From the NCBI GenBank assembly GCA_036768485.1, contig JAVLUZ010000157.1, forward strand, positions 14,635,877 to 14,699,876: a DNA stretch of 64,000 nt, written 5' to 3'. Below are positions 9,801 through 18,305 of the stretch, in pieces (the first letter of the stretch is position 1; each line of letters opens with the position of its first letter). The notes under the pieces were generated by a model, which was not told where the DNA came from, searched no databases, and saw only the letters and a program-made list of their open reading frames with translations. A program made the position numbers and the translations under genes. This DNA comes from Mermis nigrescens. Taxonomy: Eukaryota; Nematoda; Enoplea; Mermithida; Mermithidae.

Positions 9801-12272
9801 GCCAGCCTAGATGGACGGCCAGGATAGGAGGCCACCCTGAAAGATCCATGTCCCAATTTCGCAATCATACGGCACGAGACGGCCCCTGGATGAACGTCCA
9901 GGCTGAACGGACGGCCAAGCTGGACGAGCGGTCACCATGGACACAATTCGAATTCTATGGGGATGGTGAAAGGTGAAAAAACTTCTGGAAGGAGCAGAAT
10001 CTCTCTGGGGGTGAGGTGAAACTCCCCTTAAACCCCCAAGATCATGCACGGTTTTCATTCAACAATGGCATTCAGAGTCGCCACGACGCCGTTTCACGAA
10101 ACGCAGTCCAGTCGGACCCCAACCAACATCGTCATCACCCCAGCAGCCACTTGTTCCTCAGCTCAAACGCCCAATCCGTCAATCATCGCGATCGTAGCAG
10201 CATCGATAACGGCGCCCATTCTAAGAAATCGGTACTGTCGCGTTATTCCAGATCACATGTCAATATAAAATCGTTGGCGGCGTTGGAGGAAACGTCGCTA
10301 GAACGAAAGTCCGGAGCTGCTCCGACGTCGATGTCGGTAGTCGCGTCGACTTCCGACATTAGAACGCCGACGACGGCGACGACGACAGCGCCTTGGAAGA
10401 AAAAATCAACCGTGAGCGAAACGCCGCAGCCGAGATCGACGCTAGCGAACACGTCGGCGGCGACGTTAAGGCGAAACTTCGGTGGCGGATCGCTGGGCGA
10501 CTTGGACCACGGCAGCCGAAGTCGGCGCGTCGTCGACGCGCTGTCGAACGGCGCTCGCGACGTAGTCCATGTCGGCGAATCATCGTTCAGGAGTCACGTG
10601 GCGTTTCAAGTAAAAAAGCAATTTTCCTAATCTATTTTCAGAATTTCTCAATAATAAGTTAACCTTCCGAGACGCACACTCTTCAGTAATCTGCAGCCGG
10701 TCTCACAAAACAGCCTAAGTTGAGTTGGCCGGCTAACCTTTATTGAGACTGGTAAGTTAGACCGCTGACTATTTTGGGACCGTTTCACAAAGCTGTCTAA
10801 CTTTGAGGCGGTCTCAAAGAAAAGCCGCTTAACTTTTTCGAGATGGGCAAAAATCAAGTTGAACCGATGTGTTTCAAAAGACATCCTAACTTAGTTAGCT
10901 GACTAATTTTTTCTCAAAAAACAGCATTAAATAGTTAGACTGGTCAAGAGATATCTAATTCGTGGTCTAAACTCGGTTAAGGTGTGAAACATATTCTTTC
11001 AAAGCATATTGTGTCATTATGTAAAATACATTTTGCTTGGTGATTTTGTAATGACAGCATTTTCGTACCGAAAAGCATCTTTCGTGGAAAGTTAAAAATT
11101 TCTGTTCATTTTACGAAATCTTTGCCAATTGTAAATTTATTACATGAGTGACTTAAAAAATGACCATTTTTACCATGCAAAATTATAGTACTGCAGTCTT
11201 TTCCCTACCTAATTTTATAGTCACTTCCGCATTTTCTGTAAATTGATTAATTGCATGAGAGTTCACCATTTTGTGCTAATAATTATGAACATTTATCCTT
11301 TAAAGGAGTACTCTCAGAAAATGCTCCTCAAAAAGTAAAAACTCTGGGAACAAGGTAGAGGTGAGAATACGGGATCAAAAGATTATGCTTCTCCAATTTG
11401 AGAAAGTCTTTGTATGAAACATTATGTATACAACGATAAGATAGTCCAGGGCGAAGCCCAAAGCGAAGTTAGACAAGGGAAGGCATAAATATAGCCTAGG
11501 CTAGAAAAAAACCTGTGCTTAAGAATGTTAGCCTGGCCTCAACTTAAAAAAACTGTTTTCTGAAACCAAAAAAATTTGTGCTTAAGTGTGCCTTTTTAAG
11601 CGTTTTTAGTTCATTTTTGGCTCAAAGATCTCGAATTTTCGGCGCTTCGCGCCATATACACATTTTTGACTATATTTTGTTCAATTTGCCCGATTTTTGT
11701 TTAATTTTTCTGAAAATGTTTTTACGTTTTTATGTTCCAGAAAGAACGAGCATTGTCTAAAACGTCAAAAAACAGCGTTTTTGACATGTACCCTTCGTTT
11801 TTAGCCCAAAAAAACACTTTTTCAAAATTTTTTGGGCCTGACCTCCCAGAATTCCCATGCTGTACTTGTATGAGAAGGGCTATTTAAATTTTTAACCTAA
11901 CTGCATTTTTAACTTAAGGACGAGACATTGGAAGTGGTCTTGAACGCATTGAACGATATGCGCAACAGCGTGAAGCACGACATGGATAATATAGCGAATA
12001 AAATTCAAGTGCTAGATGACCACATTTTGAATCTGGTCGAACGCTGGCCTCCAATTGTCAAAAAAATGAGCAGGGCCGGATCTTCCAGCGTACTTTTTAG
12101 CCTAGAAGACATTAGCTCGATAAGAAGAGGCAGTCAAGCCGTGGAGCGAAGTCCTAGAATTCCCAACCTTCCGGAAAGGGGGATTACTACGGCACCAATC
12201 CAAAGCGTGACTCTAGGATTGGGCGATAATCAACGGGTTTCTGGTGGGGTGCAATCGCACAGGATAGTATGA
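701..12272 (+). CDS. eag: EAG-type voltage-gated K+ channel (KCNH family), 3' seven exons, 5' end outside window
   Basis: The joined exons 701-805, 1608-1807, 2107-2359, 2973-3169, 5636-5791, 10076-10609 and 11919-12272 total 1,799 nt. After a 2-nt split codon this is 598 residues plus a stop. All junctions are GT-AG and every phase agrees. Domains in order are: selectivity filter (TVGFGN), end of S6 (LLYATIFGH), C-linker, cyclic-nucleotide-binding homology domain, a basic region (VDVKREKEL), a low-complexity Ser/Thr/Ala/Arg-rich linker, and a C-terminal coiled coil matching the assembly domain. By family knowledge EAG channels are plasma-membrane tetramers that repolarise neurons and muscle, and their CNB domain does not bind cyclic nucleotide productively. 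The close match to insect EAG in S6 and the C-linker separates it from ERG and ELK. The PAS domain, S1-S5 and pore start lie upstream. An extra exon in the 4.3-kb intron before 10076 cannot be excluded. The tail after the coiled coil is short compared with Drosophila EAG. Confidence 0.92.
890..1275 (-). repeat. WY repeat family, Y half only
   Basis: This stretch shares blocks with 11570-11870 (same orientation) and with the reverse complement of 37750-38090. Shared blocks include AAGCGTTTTTAG, AAATCTC-AATTTTCG, TTTTTACGTTTTTATGTTC and GAACGAGCATTGTCT. It begins with GGCTGCGACCCCCCA, the reverse complement of the right end seen near 38060. It lies in the EAG intron after the pore exon. TSDs were not resolved. 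Confidence 0.65.
1608..1807 (+). CDS. eag: EAG exon: distal S6 and C-linker
   Basis: Acceptor is TTCACAG. The donor, AAA|GTAATC, is of moderate strength. The product runs [17 protein letters not shown], then [16 protein letters not shown], then [18 protein letters not shown]. This is the helical C-linker that couples the CNB-homology domain to the gate. It is one of the most conserved stretches of the family and is nearly insect-like throughout. It joins the next exon in phase 0. Confidence 0.94.
2107..2359 (+). CDS. eag: EAG exon: first half of CNB-homology domain
   Basis: Acceptor is CCGAGTGCAG and donor is CTGG|GTAACC. It encodes [19 protein letters not shown], then the beta-roll with [13 protein letters not shown] and [15 protein letters not shown]. 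The [10 protein letters not shown] turn is the position used for ligand contact in true CNB domains. In EAG-type channels the pocket is degenerate, so this is a structural domain rather than a cAMP sensor (family knowledge). The split Gly codon (G|GC) joins the next exon. Confidence 0.93.
2973..3169 (+). CDS. eag: EAG exon: second half of CNB-homology domain
   Basis: Acceptor is TTTTTTCAAAG and donor is CGG|GTAAGC. It encodes [12 protein letters not shown], then [20 protein letters not shown], then [20 protein letters not shown]. The last part is the C-helix of the domain, leading into LTYNLRVR. It joins exon 5636 in phase 0. Confidence 0.93.
3268..3898. mobile_element. hAT-like non-autonomous element in EAG intron
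   Basis: The ends are imperfect inverted copies: TTGGCGGATTTGGGATTTT on the left and TAAATCCGCCCCTGACA on the right. Interior blocks recur at 28720-29740 (TGGCCGTCAGTGACCATAAT, GGCGGATT) and, for the other end, at 31178-31470 (GGCGGTACCC, AATAGGTCC, AAAATTTGC). CAGGGGCGGAT-type ends are common on hAT-derived MITEs (family knowledge). No ORF was found. A GCGC-rich palindrome at 3487-3501 is shared with the other copies. Confidence 0.6.
3899..5635 (+). other. EAG intron, no gene; local G/T-rich tract
   Basis: AT-rich intron. A CG-alternating block lies at 4458-4480 and a G/T-rich strand-asymmetric tract at 4625-4705 (repeated GGGTTTTT-like runs). Open frames across this tract reflect composition rather than coding. 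Confidence 0.5.
5636..5791 (+). CDS. eag: EAG exon: post-CNB basic linker
   Basis: Acceptor is CTTAATTAG and donor is AAG|GTACAA. The 52 codons start [20 protein letters not shown] and continue through a Lys/Arg-rich stretch ([14 protein letters not shown]). The start matches the [13 protein letters not shown] region after the CNB-homology domain of insect EAG. In vertebrate EAG channels this neighbourhood binds calmodulin, but whether this protein does so is inference. Confidence 0.87.
6728..8150. mobile_element. Foldback-like element with tandem-repeat inverted ends (18-bp unit)
   Basis: At 6739-6835 five imperfect units of about 18 bp read CTTCCGCCGCATAGGTCA. At 8046-8137 the reverse complement occurs, again about five units (CTATGCGGCGGAAGTGAC). 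The outermost bases also match inversely (GCACTTCCGCCGCAT and ATGCGGCGGAAATGC). About 1.2 kb separates the arms, and a hAT-like MITE sits inside at 7440-7680. Inverted ends built of short direct repeats are the hallmark of foldback elements. No transposase ORF is present. Confidence 0.65.
7440..7680 (+). mobile_element. hAT-like MITE, family X
   Basis: It starts CATACGTGGGC, ends CCAAGGTGTG, and is flanked by a perfect 8-bp direct duplication GATGTGAC (7432-7439 and 7681-7688). The interior matches 17934-18182 in the same orientation, and 27115-27378, 38337-38575 and 49410-49663 in reverse. A CA...TG terminus with an 8-bp TSD is diagnostic of the hAT superfamily. It is nested in the foldback element. 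Confidence 0.85.
8195..8900 (+). repeat. WY repeat family, longer copy
   Basis: It shares ordered blocks with 37495-38090: CACAGAATGGC, AACTGGTTTAAGCG-like, AGATAGC, a pyrimidine-rich segment ending in GGGGAGTCTAAGACC, then the Y half with GTTTCTGACAATGCT and ATATGGCGCCAAAAATTTG. The W half alone recurs at 39055-39345. No ORF is present. Confidence 0.55.
8890..9960. mobile_element. Second foldback-like element with GGCCGTCC subrepeats
   Basis: The left arm, 8905-9110, is a run of diverged units of about 18 bp (GGCCGTCCGTCTAGCCT). The right arm, 9730-9940, contains the reverse complement (AGGCCAGCCTAGATGGACGG). About 620 bp of AT-rich sequence lies between. The design matches the 6.7-8.15 kb element but uses an unrelated unit. 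Both lie in the same EAG intron. Confidence 0.6.
10076..10609 (+). CDS. eag: EAG exon: low-complexity cytoplasmic linker
   Basis: Acceptor is GGCATTCAG and donor is CAA|GTAAAA. The 178 codons run in phase 0 on both sides. The protein is rich in Ser, Thr, Ala, Arg and His (for example [19 protein letters not shown]) with no folded domain. The DNA is clearly more GC-rich than its surroundings, with many CGA/GCG codons, as expected of a coding island in AT-rich introns. EAG channels have a poorly conserved linker here, so the assignment rests on phase, position and composition rather than on similarity. Confidence 0.75.
10670..10995. repeat. Imperfect internal repeat with GTTTCACAAA-type ends
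   Basis: Motifs recur about every 80-100 bp: GGTCTCACAAAACAGCCTAA, CCGTTTCACAAAGCTGTCTA, GGTCTCAAAGAAAAGCC and GTTTCAAAAGACATCC. These are diverged units of one sequence in an EAG intron. The GTTTCAYAAA core also ends several other elements in this window. Confidence 0.5.
11560..11880 (-). repeat. WY repeat family, Y half
   Basis: Near-parallel to 960-1270, with the same block order (AAGCGTTTTTAGTTCATTTT, GGCGCTTCGCGCC, GAACGAGCATTGTCT, GGGCCTGACCTCCCAGAATT). It ends about 40 bp before the last EAG exon. Confidence 0.6.
11919..12272 (+). CDS. eag: EAG terminal exon: C-terminal assembly coiled coil and stop
   Basis: Acceptor is TTTTTAACTTAAG. It encodes [20 protein letters not shown], then [22 protein letters not shown], a heptad-rich segment in the position of the family's C-terminal tetramerisation domain. 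About 65 mostly polar residues follow, ending RIV-TGA. A candidate polyadenylation region with AATAATAAAAAA lies about 215 bp downstream near 12485. Confidence 0.85.
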   Translation, partial: DETLEVVLNALNDMRNSVKHDMDNIANKIQVLDDHILNLVERWPPIVKKMSRAGSSSVLFSLEDISSIRRGSQAVERSPRIPNLPERGITTAPIQSVTLGLGDNQRVSGGVQSHRIV

Positions 12273-13100
12273 GAGAAAGGACCAAATTTTTTTGACGAAT
12301 TACAGAGCACCATACTTTGCTTGGAAAAGTCAGGTTGAACTCTGGCGCCATGAAAAGCTCAAATGTTATAACACAAATGCAATAATTTCGTATCTTTCCG
12401 TTCGCAATCGATTTGGACTTTAATTATCGCCATGGTATGTAAATAAGAGTGGGTAAATTCGTCGTGTACGGACCGAAACTAAGAAATAATAAAAAACTAA
12501 AGTAAAAATTGAGCTGAAACTAAGCCGAAACTAAATCAAGCGAAAAGCGAATTAAACTAAGCTAAGTAACAACTGAAAAATACTCATACCTTCTAATTGC
12601 TCCGATGCGATGAAAGGGTATTTTCGTTTTCCTCAAAAAATGAAAATAAATGCGTTATCATTTTCGTGAAAATAACTCGCATCACATGTTACATAAGAGG
12701 TTCAATCTCCGATGCTATGAGGCTATAAACGAAACGCGCTAATTGTATTGATTTATAAAAGAATAGTCGTCTTTGTGGAAATAAATAGCCAAATCCTGGA
12801 GGTCAGATGGATCAAAATCGCGAGAAAAATCACAAAAAAATGAATTCTGGGGCCACCGGATTTTGTGTGGAGGTCAATCGAATTCCGAGATTAAAAATCC
12901 CCCCATGTGGGTGTTTACAGCTTAAGCGTCATTAGATTCAGAACCAACTTGCGAAAATCGCCAACTAATGAAAGTATTAGGAGGGCACCTATAAAAGTGG
13001 TAATTATGCAATTTTTTGCATGTTTTTTTGTGAAATTTCGCTAGCCTTACCCCACCGCAGCCAGACCCCTCCCCGAAATTTGGCTGCTGCCCATGTATGG
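12273..13100. other. EAG 3' flank, no gene seen
   Basis: This holds the 3' UTR (poly-A-like signal near 12485) and then AT-rich sequence. 12985-13098 resembles the right end of a hAT-like MITE (GGCTGCTGCCCATGTATGG), but a left end was not found. Confidence 0.45.
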
Positions 13101-13104
13101 AGAT

Positions 13105-13250
13105 GATGTATTATTTGTTGTTTCACTCAACTTCGGTAATAAATTTTATAACTATCTTCGATGATAAGATATATAATTATCGTAACCCTCGGCTTACTGT
13201 CGATGAAATTCCTAAGAATTTATGCACGAAGATATGTAAAACAGACTGTA
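13105..13250. mobile_element. TA-flanked MITE-1, degraded copy
   Basis: It begins TTGTTGTTTCACTCAACTTCG and ends GTAAAACAGACTGTAG, both diverged versions of the MITE-1 ends (TATAGTCTGTTTCACA). The middle keeps ACTATCTTCGATGATAAGAT and GTAACCCTCGGCTTACTGTC. A further right-end fragment is at 15021-15078. Confidence 0.6.
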
Positions 13251-13274
13251 GGGGATTGAACATTACTTTTATTA

Positions 13275-14155
13275 TCTGTAAAAGTAGGTACCGTCTATAA
13301 AAAATCAACGTACCTATAATATACTTGGGTACCAACATATGTATACCCCCTACAGCTATAAAGAGACACATTTAGGAGGTGTGGTTTTAAAAAAAGATAA
13401 TAAAAAATCCTTTGCCCGTGTTTTTTGTTTTTCTATACACTCAATACCGACTGTGTAAAGAACGTGTATAGTTTTGGCGTAAACTTATAACATATCGCAA
13501 ATTTTAGTCTTTTTTTCCAAGGCTTGTAGACAACTCAGTATAAATGACACACACAATTCAATCGCATAGATTTGTAGAAGAAGGAATTTTCCAGATGGTG
13601 TGCTTTTGTTTTTTTGAATTTCACATTACTTCTCGAATGGGAGTGTAAAGAGTGTGAAAATCTGGGGATGAAAAAAACATATTTCGGTCGAGTTTTCGAC
13701 TTGTTTATGTCAGCTAACAACTCCGATTATGAGTCCTCAGGAATTTTTTCTGATAAAAATGTACTACAGCTTAAGGGCTACTTTCTACATACTAGCAAAC
13801 TCTCAACAACTTAATACAGAGTTAGATCTAGGGGTTTGAACTTTACACTCTAGTGAATGGTATAAGAAACAGGTTTTGTCTAAGATTTCCCCGCTTACTT
13901 CTCCGGTTATAACTAGCGATAAATTAAAATAGAACAAAAATGAAGTAAGTTCCAATGGCTACATGTCGCGGTGAACCGCTTAAAAATATTTAATATTTAG
14001 TTACTTATGGAGGTGTAAATTTAGAAATCAGGGGTGTAATATACTCGTATGGCCAAAACACACGTTTTTACCTTTTTTGATTGACCAATATGTCAAATAT
14101 TATGCGGAACAGAAGTTTCCCACACAAAAACGTACTACGATTAAAGGATACAAAC
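13275..14155 (+). repeat. TTTACAC-array element, copy a (truncated)
   Basis: It matches copy b from GTAGGTACCGTCTATAAAAA onward, but the terminal palindrome present in copy b is reduced to AATCAACGTACCTATAAT. Array motifs include GTGTAAAGAACGTG and TTTACACTC. It is cut at ACAAACTGG by the element at 14156. Confidence 0.65.
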
Positions 14156-14985
14156 TGGGTCCGGTTTCATAAAAAATATTAGTTGATGTTAGTGATATTT
14201 ATTAGGAATTCCTCTTGCACAAGAAATCATGATATTAGTGATAAATATTAGTAATAATATTTGTAATGGAAAAAAGCGGTTTTCTGAAATATTAGCCGGC
14301 CGTTACTTAAAATATTACCCAATTACTAATAAACATTACTAAAATCACCAATATTATTACCACATTAGTAGCCGACTTATTACCGTCTGTTTCATAAACA
14401 TATTAGTGGCACTAATACTAATAAAATTTCATCCGATATTCGCCTCATTTTTCATTAGTCTTTATTCACCAATAAGTGAGGGTATTAGTGCTTAATCTAT
14501 CTTGAGTTCATTCCATACGTATGTATGTGAAATTTTGTTTCTTAGTTAGTACAATCAGTCAACGATATTTCTGCGAAATTTCAGATTATTTTGACTACTT
14601 TTCATAAAATACAGGATTTTCCCCGAAGCATACATTTTTGTATGACCATTCGATGTTATGCATGAGTGATATATATGCATGCTTTTCATTTTTAGAATTT
14701 GTATAAAATGTATAAGTAATAATATCAGTAATATTTATTACACAAAACAACAATCAACAATACGCAGGTACTAATAAAATTAGTAATAATATTAGTAATA
14801 TTTATTAGTGCCTTGGGAAACAGAAAATAACGGAGTAATATTTATGACTAATCATTAACAGTATTACTAGTACTAATAATATTAGTAATATTACGTAACA
14901 AAAAATAATGGGACTAATATAATTAGGATATTATTGGTAATATTATTAGTAATAAATATAAGCCTTTTATAAAACCGGGCCCTGG
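14156..14985. mobile_element. ATTAGT-rich element with inverted ends
   Basis: The ends read GGTCCGGTTTCATAAAAAAT on the left and TTTTATAAAACCGGGCCC on the right, an imperfect inverted repeat. The interior is almost wholly TTAGTAATATTA-like repeats, largely self-complementary and able to fold. It interrupts array copy a: the ACAAACTGG preceding it continues as CCCGAACCGAATTTATTTAC in uninterrupted copies. No ORF is present. Confidence 0.6.
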
Positions 14986-17188
14986 TCTAAATCAAATTTC
15001 TGTGCACAATTTCTACGCACTTACTGTCGATGAAATTTCTGAGAATTTATGCACGAAGTTGTGTAAAACAGACTGAAGTAGATTGAACATTACTTTTATT
15101 ATCTGTAAAAGTAGGTACCGTCTATAAAAAATCATAGGTAGCGCGTTAGCGCGTACCTATAACATACTTGAGTACCAACATATGTTAACCCCCCTACAGC
15201 TAAAACAGACACATTTGGGAGGTGCGGTTTTTTTAAAAGAAAGATATTGAAAAATTCGCTGCCTGTGTTTTTGTTTTTCTATGCACGTAATACCGACTGT
15301 GTGAAGAACGTGCAAATTTTTGGCGTAAACTTATAACATATCGCAAATTTTGTCTTTTTTCCAAGGCTTGTAGACAACTCGGTATAAATCACACACACAA
15401 TTCAATGGCATAGATTTGTAGAAAAAGGAATTCTCCAGATGGTATGTTTTGTTTTTTGAATTTCGCATTAGTTCTCGAATTGAAGTGTGAAAATCTGGGA
15501 GTGAAAAAACATATTTTGGTCAAGTTTTCGACTTGTTTATGACTAATAACAACTCCGATGATGAGTCCTGAGGAATTTTTCTTATAGAAATGTACTAAGT
15601 AAGGCTTAAGGGCTACTTTCTGCTTACTAGCAAACTTTCAACAACTGAATACAGAGACAGATCTAAGGGTTTAAACTTTTTGCATTTATTTATATCAATA
15701 TTTAGCTTATCCGGGATGTGTAAAGTCAAAAATTGAGGGTGTTAAACGTGTTTCTGTCTTGTTTTTTTCTGCGAGCTTCTCCGGTTATGAGTATGGACAG
15801 GATCTCAACTCTGAAAATGTACGAAAATTAAACGTTATACACTAGTAGGGCCCGCTCGTTTACACTTAACAGTGGTGTAAAATGATTTACATCAAATATT
15901 TATTTGTCTTCAGGCCATTGTTGGAACTCGATTTCTTCATAAATATAATATTCGAATTACATATCTGACTAAATTCTTCTTTACACTCGGTGATTGTGTA
16001 AAGTTTACACTGCAAATTAACTTTAGTTCTAGAGCCTTGCGGAAGCTTAATTTTGTTTCAAAATGTTCTGTAACATCAAACTTACGAATCTGATTGTTAG
16101 TCTGCTCTACACCTAGTAGTTGTGTAAAAAATGCACTATTCATTTATTATTAATGTGTAAACTTTACACCAAAAATTTATTCAACTCTCCAAAGGTTGCA
16201 GAGCGTAAATTTTCTTCAAAAAATGTTCCGTAAGGTCAGGATTACGGATCTGACTATGTTTTCGTTACATGCAGTAGTTGTGTAAAGTTTACACTCAAAA
16301 TTAACTTTAGTTTCATGACATTGCAGAAACTTAATTTTTTCTCAAAGTATTCCTTGTAACGTCAGGATTACGAATCTGAGTGTAAGTGTTCTTTACAACC
16401 AGTAGTTGCGTAAAGTTTATGCTGAAAATATTTGATCTGCTCAAATAAGGTAAGGTTGTCCTGTTTAAAAAGTATAATGCTCATGTTCAGAACGATATTG
16501 TTTCCGCGTTCTTGGACTGCTCTCATTATTGTGACATGTTACCGTATGTGTTTACTGACTAATCTACTCAAAACATACTGATTAAAAGTAGTTTAGTAGC
16601 AAGGAAAACTGCTCCGATGAAAACAAAAAAGATGAACATACTTGTTATCACGGATTATTACGGATGTATAAACATAATCTTAAATGCATACCCTTTTTGT
16701 AAATTGCTTACAAGTTGCAACGCTGACTTGCTTCGTATTGTGACTGATAGGAAAATAATTGCAATTGTATTTGAAGGTTTTTTATTTTGTTATCATGAGC
16801 ATTATAGCAAGCAAACCTGGACATCAACTTGTCACTGCACGCAATCGTTGCAGGCATGTAAGCATACCTACATGTTGTCTGTTTCACGTAAGCTTAAGCA
16901 ATTCCTACTGCTTTAAACCAATAATTTCATTGATTGTCTTGAATGTATAAATATGTGCTATTTCATCCAATTGGCTTACAAAGTCGCTCACTTTACTCCG
17001 TCTACTTTCCCTCAGCTACTGCATAGCTTACTTGCTGTTTTCTAAATCGTTTTTTTGGTTGAATGGATTAATTCAATCAGTGGCCTGAGGCCGCAGAATG
17101 TACTTCGATTGTTTGCGTTGGTTAGAGAAAGTCTGATTTTTAACAGTTTTTGAGACTTTAGGCATATAGGAGCATTTTCTTATAGTCT

Positions 17189-17725
17189 GTTTCATTGATC
17201 CGAGAGTTTTTTCTGTAAATGTTTTCGAAGGCTACAGTAACCCCTTCTTTTTTATTTACTGTAGGTCGCTAGGTCTCACTGTAGCTACATAGCAAATAAG
17301 GGTTTTCAATATTATTTTTGCGGCATAATTTATGCTTGTGTTCCAGCAGATCAATCAACTTACAGATAAAAATCGTGCATTCAGCTCATCTTAAATTGAC
17401 ACTTTAAACACGATAGACTAAGATATTAAGAAACGCGGCGAACTCCCGCATAGCTCAGTGGTAAAACGTCTGCTTGTCGTCGAAGCAAACCGGATTCGAT
17501 TCCAGCCGATAGCTTTTTATTTAGCGCACTTACTGTAGTATGTCTCAGCACTGATCAAATACCTGAATTGTGTAAATTTATATGGGCGGATTAGAGCATT
17601 AAAAATGGAAGAATTCCAGCCACTCGCCCTCACTGAGCTGATCTGCCGAATTACAGTAATTCGTTTTGTTTAGCCCTTAAGAAATTTACTAAAAAGCTCT
17701 CCGAATAAATGAAACAGACTATAGT
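17189..17725. mobile_element. TA-flanked MITE carrying a tRNA-like sequence
   Basis: The ends are inverted, TATAGTCTGTTTCATT and AATGAAACAGACTATA. It interrupts the right arm of the module of array copy b between CATTTTCTTA and TAGTCCC, where uninterrupted copies read TTTTTCCTAGTCCCC. This implies insertion at TA with TA duplication, as in Tc1/mariner-type elements. The interior holds the tRNA-like block at 17447-17515. Confidence 0.7.
17447..17515 (+). ncRNA. tRNA-like sequence (pseudo-tRNA or SINE head)
   Basis: It has an A-box-like TAGCTCAGTGGTAAAAC and a B-box-like GGATTCGATTCCAGC at the proper spacing. A 5-bp anticodon stem (TGCTT/AAGCA) closes a 7-nt loop GTCGTCG, which would place CGT at the anticodon. 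The 7-bp acceptor stem does not form, so a functional tRNA is unlikely. A tRNA-derived fragment carried by the MITE fits better. Confidence 0.45.
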
Positions 17726-17933
17726 CCCTTCGTTTTATATCCTTAATAATCCGTAATCTCAAGTATATTCGTCTTTTTTGTTCCATTGGAGCATTTTTCC
17801 TTGCTAGTAGATGTCTATTTAGTTTTAAAAAATCAATCGAATCTCAGTAAAATGTATTTGCTAGAATGAATAATGTCAGTCTATTGTCGTTGTCTATAAA
17901 TCTCGGAAAACATACACTATATCGAGCTGACAC

Positions 17934-18182
17934 CATAGATGGGCAGCACCGAAATCTGGGGGATGCAAGATTGTTAAAGGTAAAAAATGGTCTTAAAAAT
18001 TGTGGTAGGGCGAAAAAACACCATTTTTTCAACGTTTCTCATCGAGCACTATCCATTGGCATCACAAAATTGTGAAAAAATGAACAAAAAATTCAATAAT
18101 TGAATTATGGGGGTGTTTTGGCATCTGAGGGGTATTCGGCCTTCTGGGGGTGCATATCCCAAAACCCCCACGCCCATGTGTG
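17934..18182 (+). mobile_element. hAT-like MITE, family X
   Basis: It starts CATAGATGGGCAGCACCGAA, ends CCACGCCCATGTGTG, and has a perfect 8-bp TSD GCTGACAC (17926-17933 and 18183-18190). The interior matches the other family X copies. No ORF is present. Confidence 0.88.
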
Positions 18183-18305
18183 GCTGACACTATAGATAAG
18201 TCTTCGAAGACGAGTGTATGTATGTATCTTCTATCTTCTTATGAACGAGGCTCTAAAATTCGAACTTTCTTTTGATTTTTTGACTCGTCGTACTTCGGGT
18301 TGTAT

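Larger units (their letters stand above)
15141..17806 (+). repeat. TTTACAC-array element, copy b (with nested MITE)
   Basis: The terminal palindrome GGTAGCGCGTTAGCGCGTACC is at 15146-15166. A conserved head follows (CCCCCTACAGCTA, GGAGGTGCGGTTTTTT). Then 15290-16440 carries tandem-like units, each with GTGTAAAGTTTACACT or a decayed form (15996-16011, 16152-16168, 16280-16295, 16405-16420). Then comes the long-inverted-repeat module, 16600-17806. The right arm of the module is split by the element at 17189-17725. No coding sequence was found. Confidence 0.7.

Noticed and set aside
16617..16916. 99-codon frame inside the long-inverted-repeat module
   Set aside because: The corresponding positions in copies c, d, e and f are interrupted by stops and shifts, so no shared coding frame exists.
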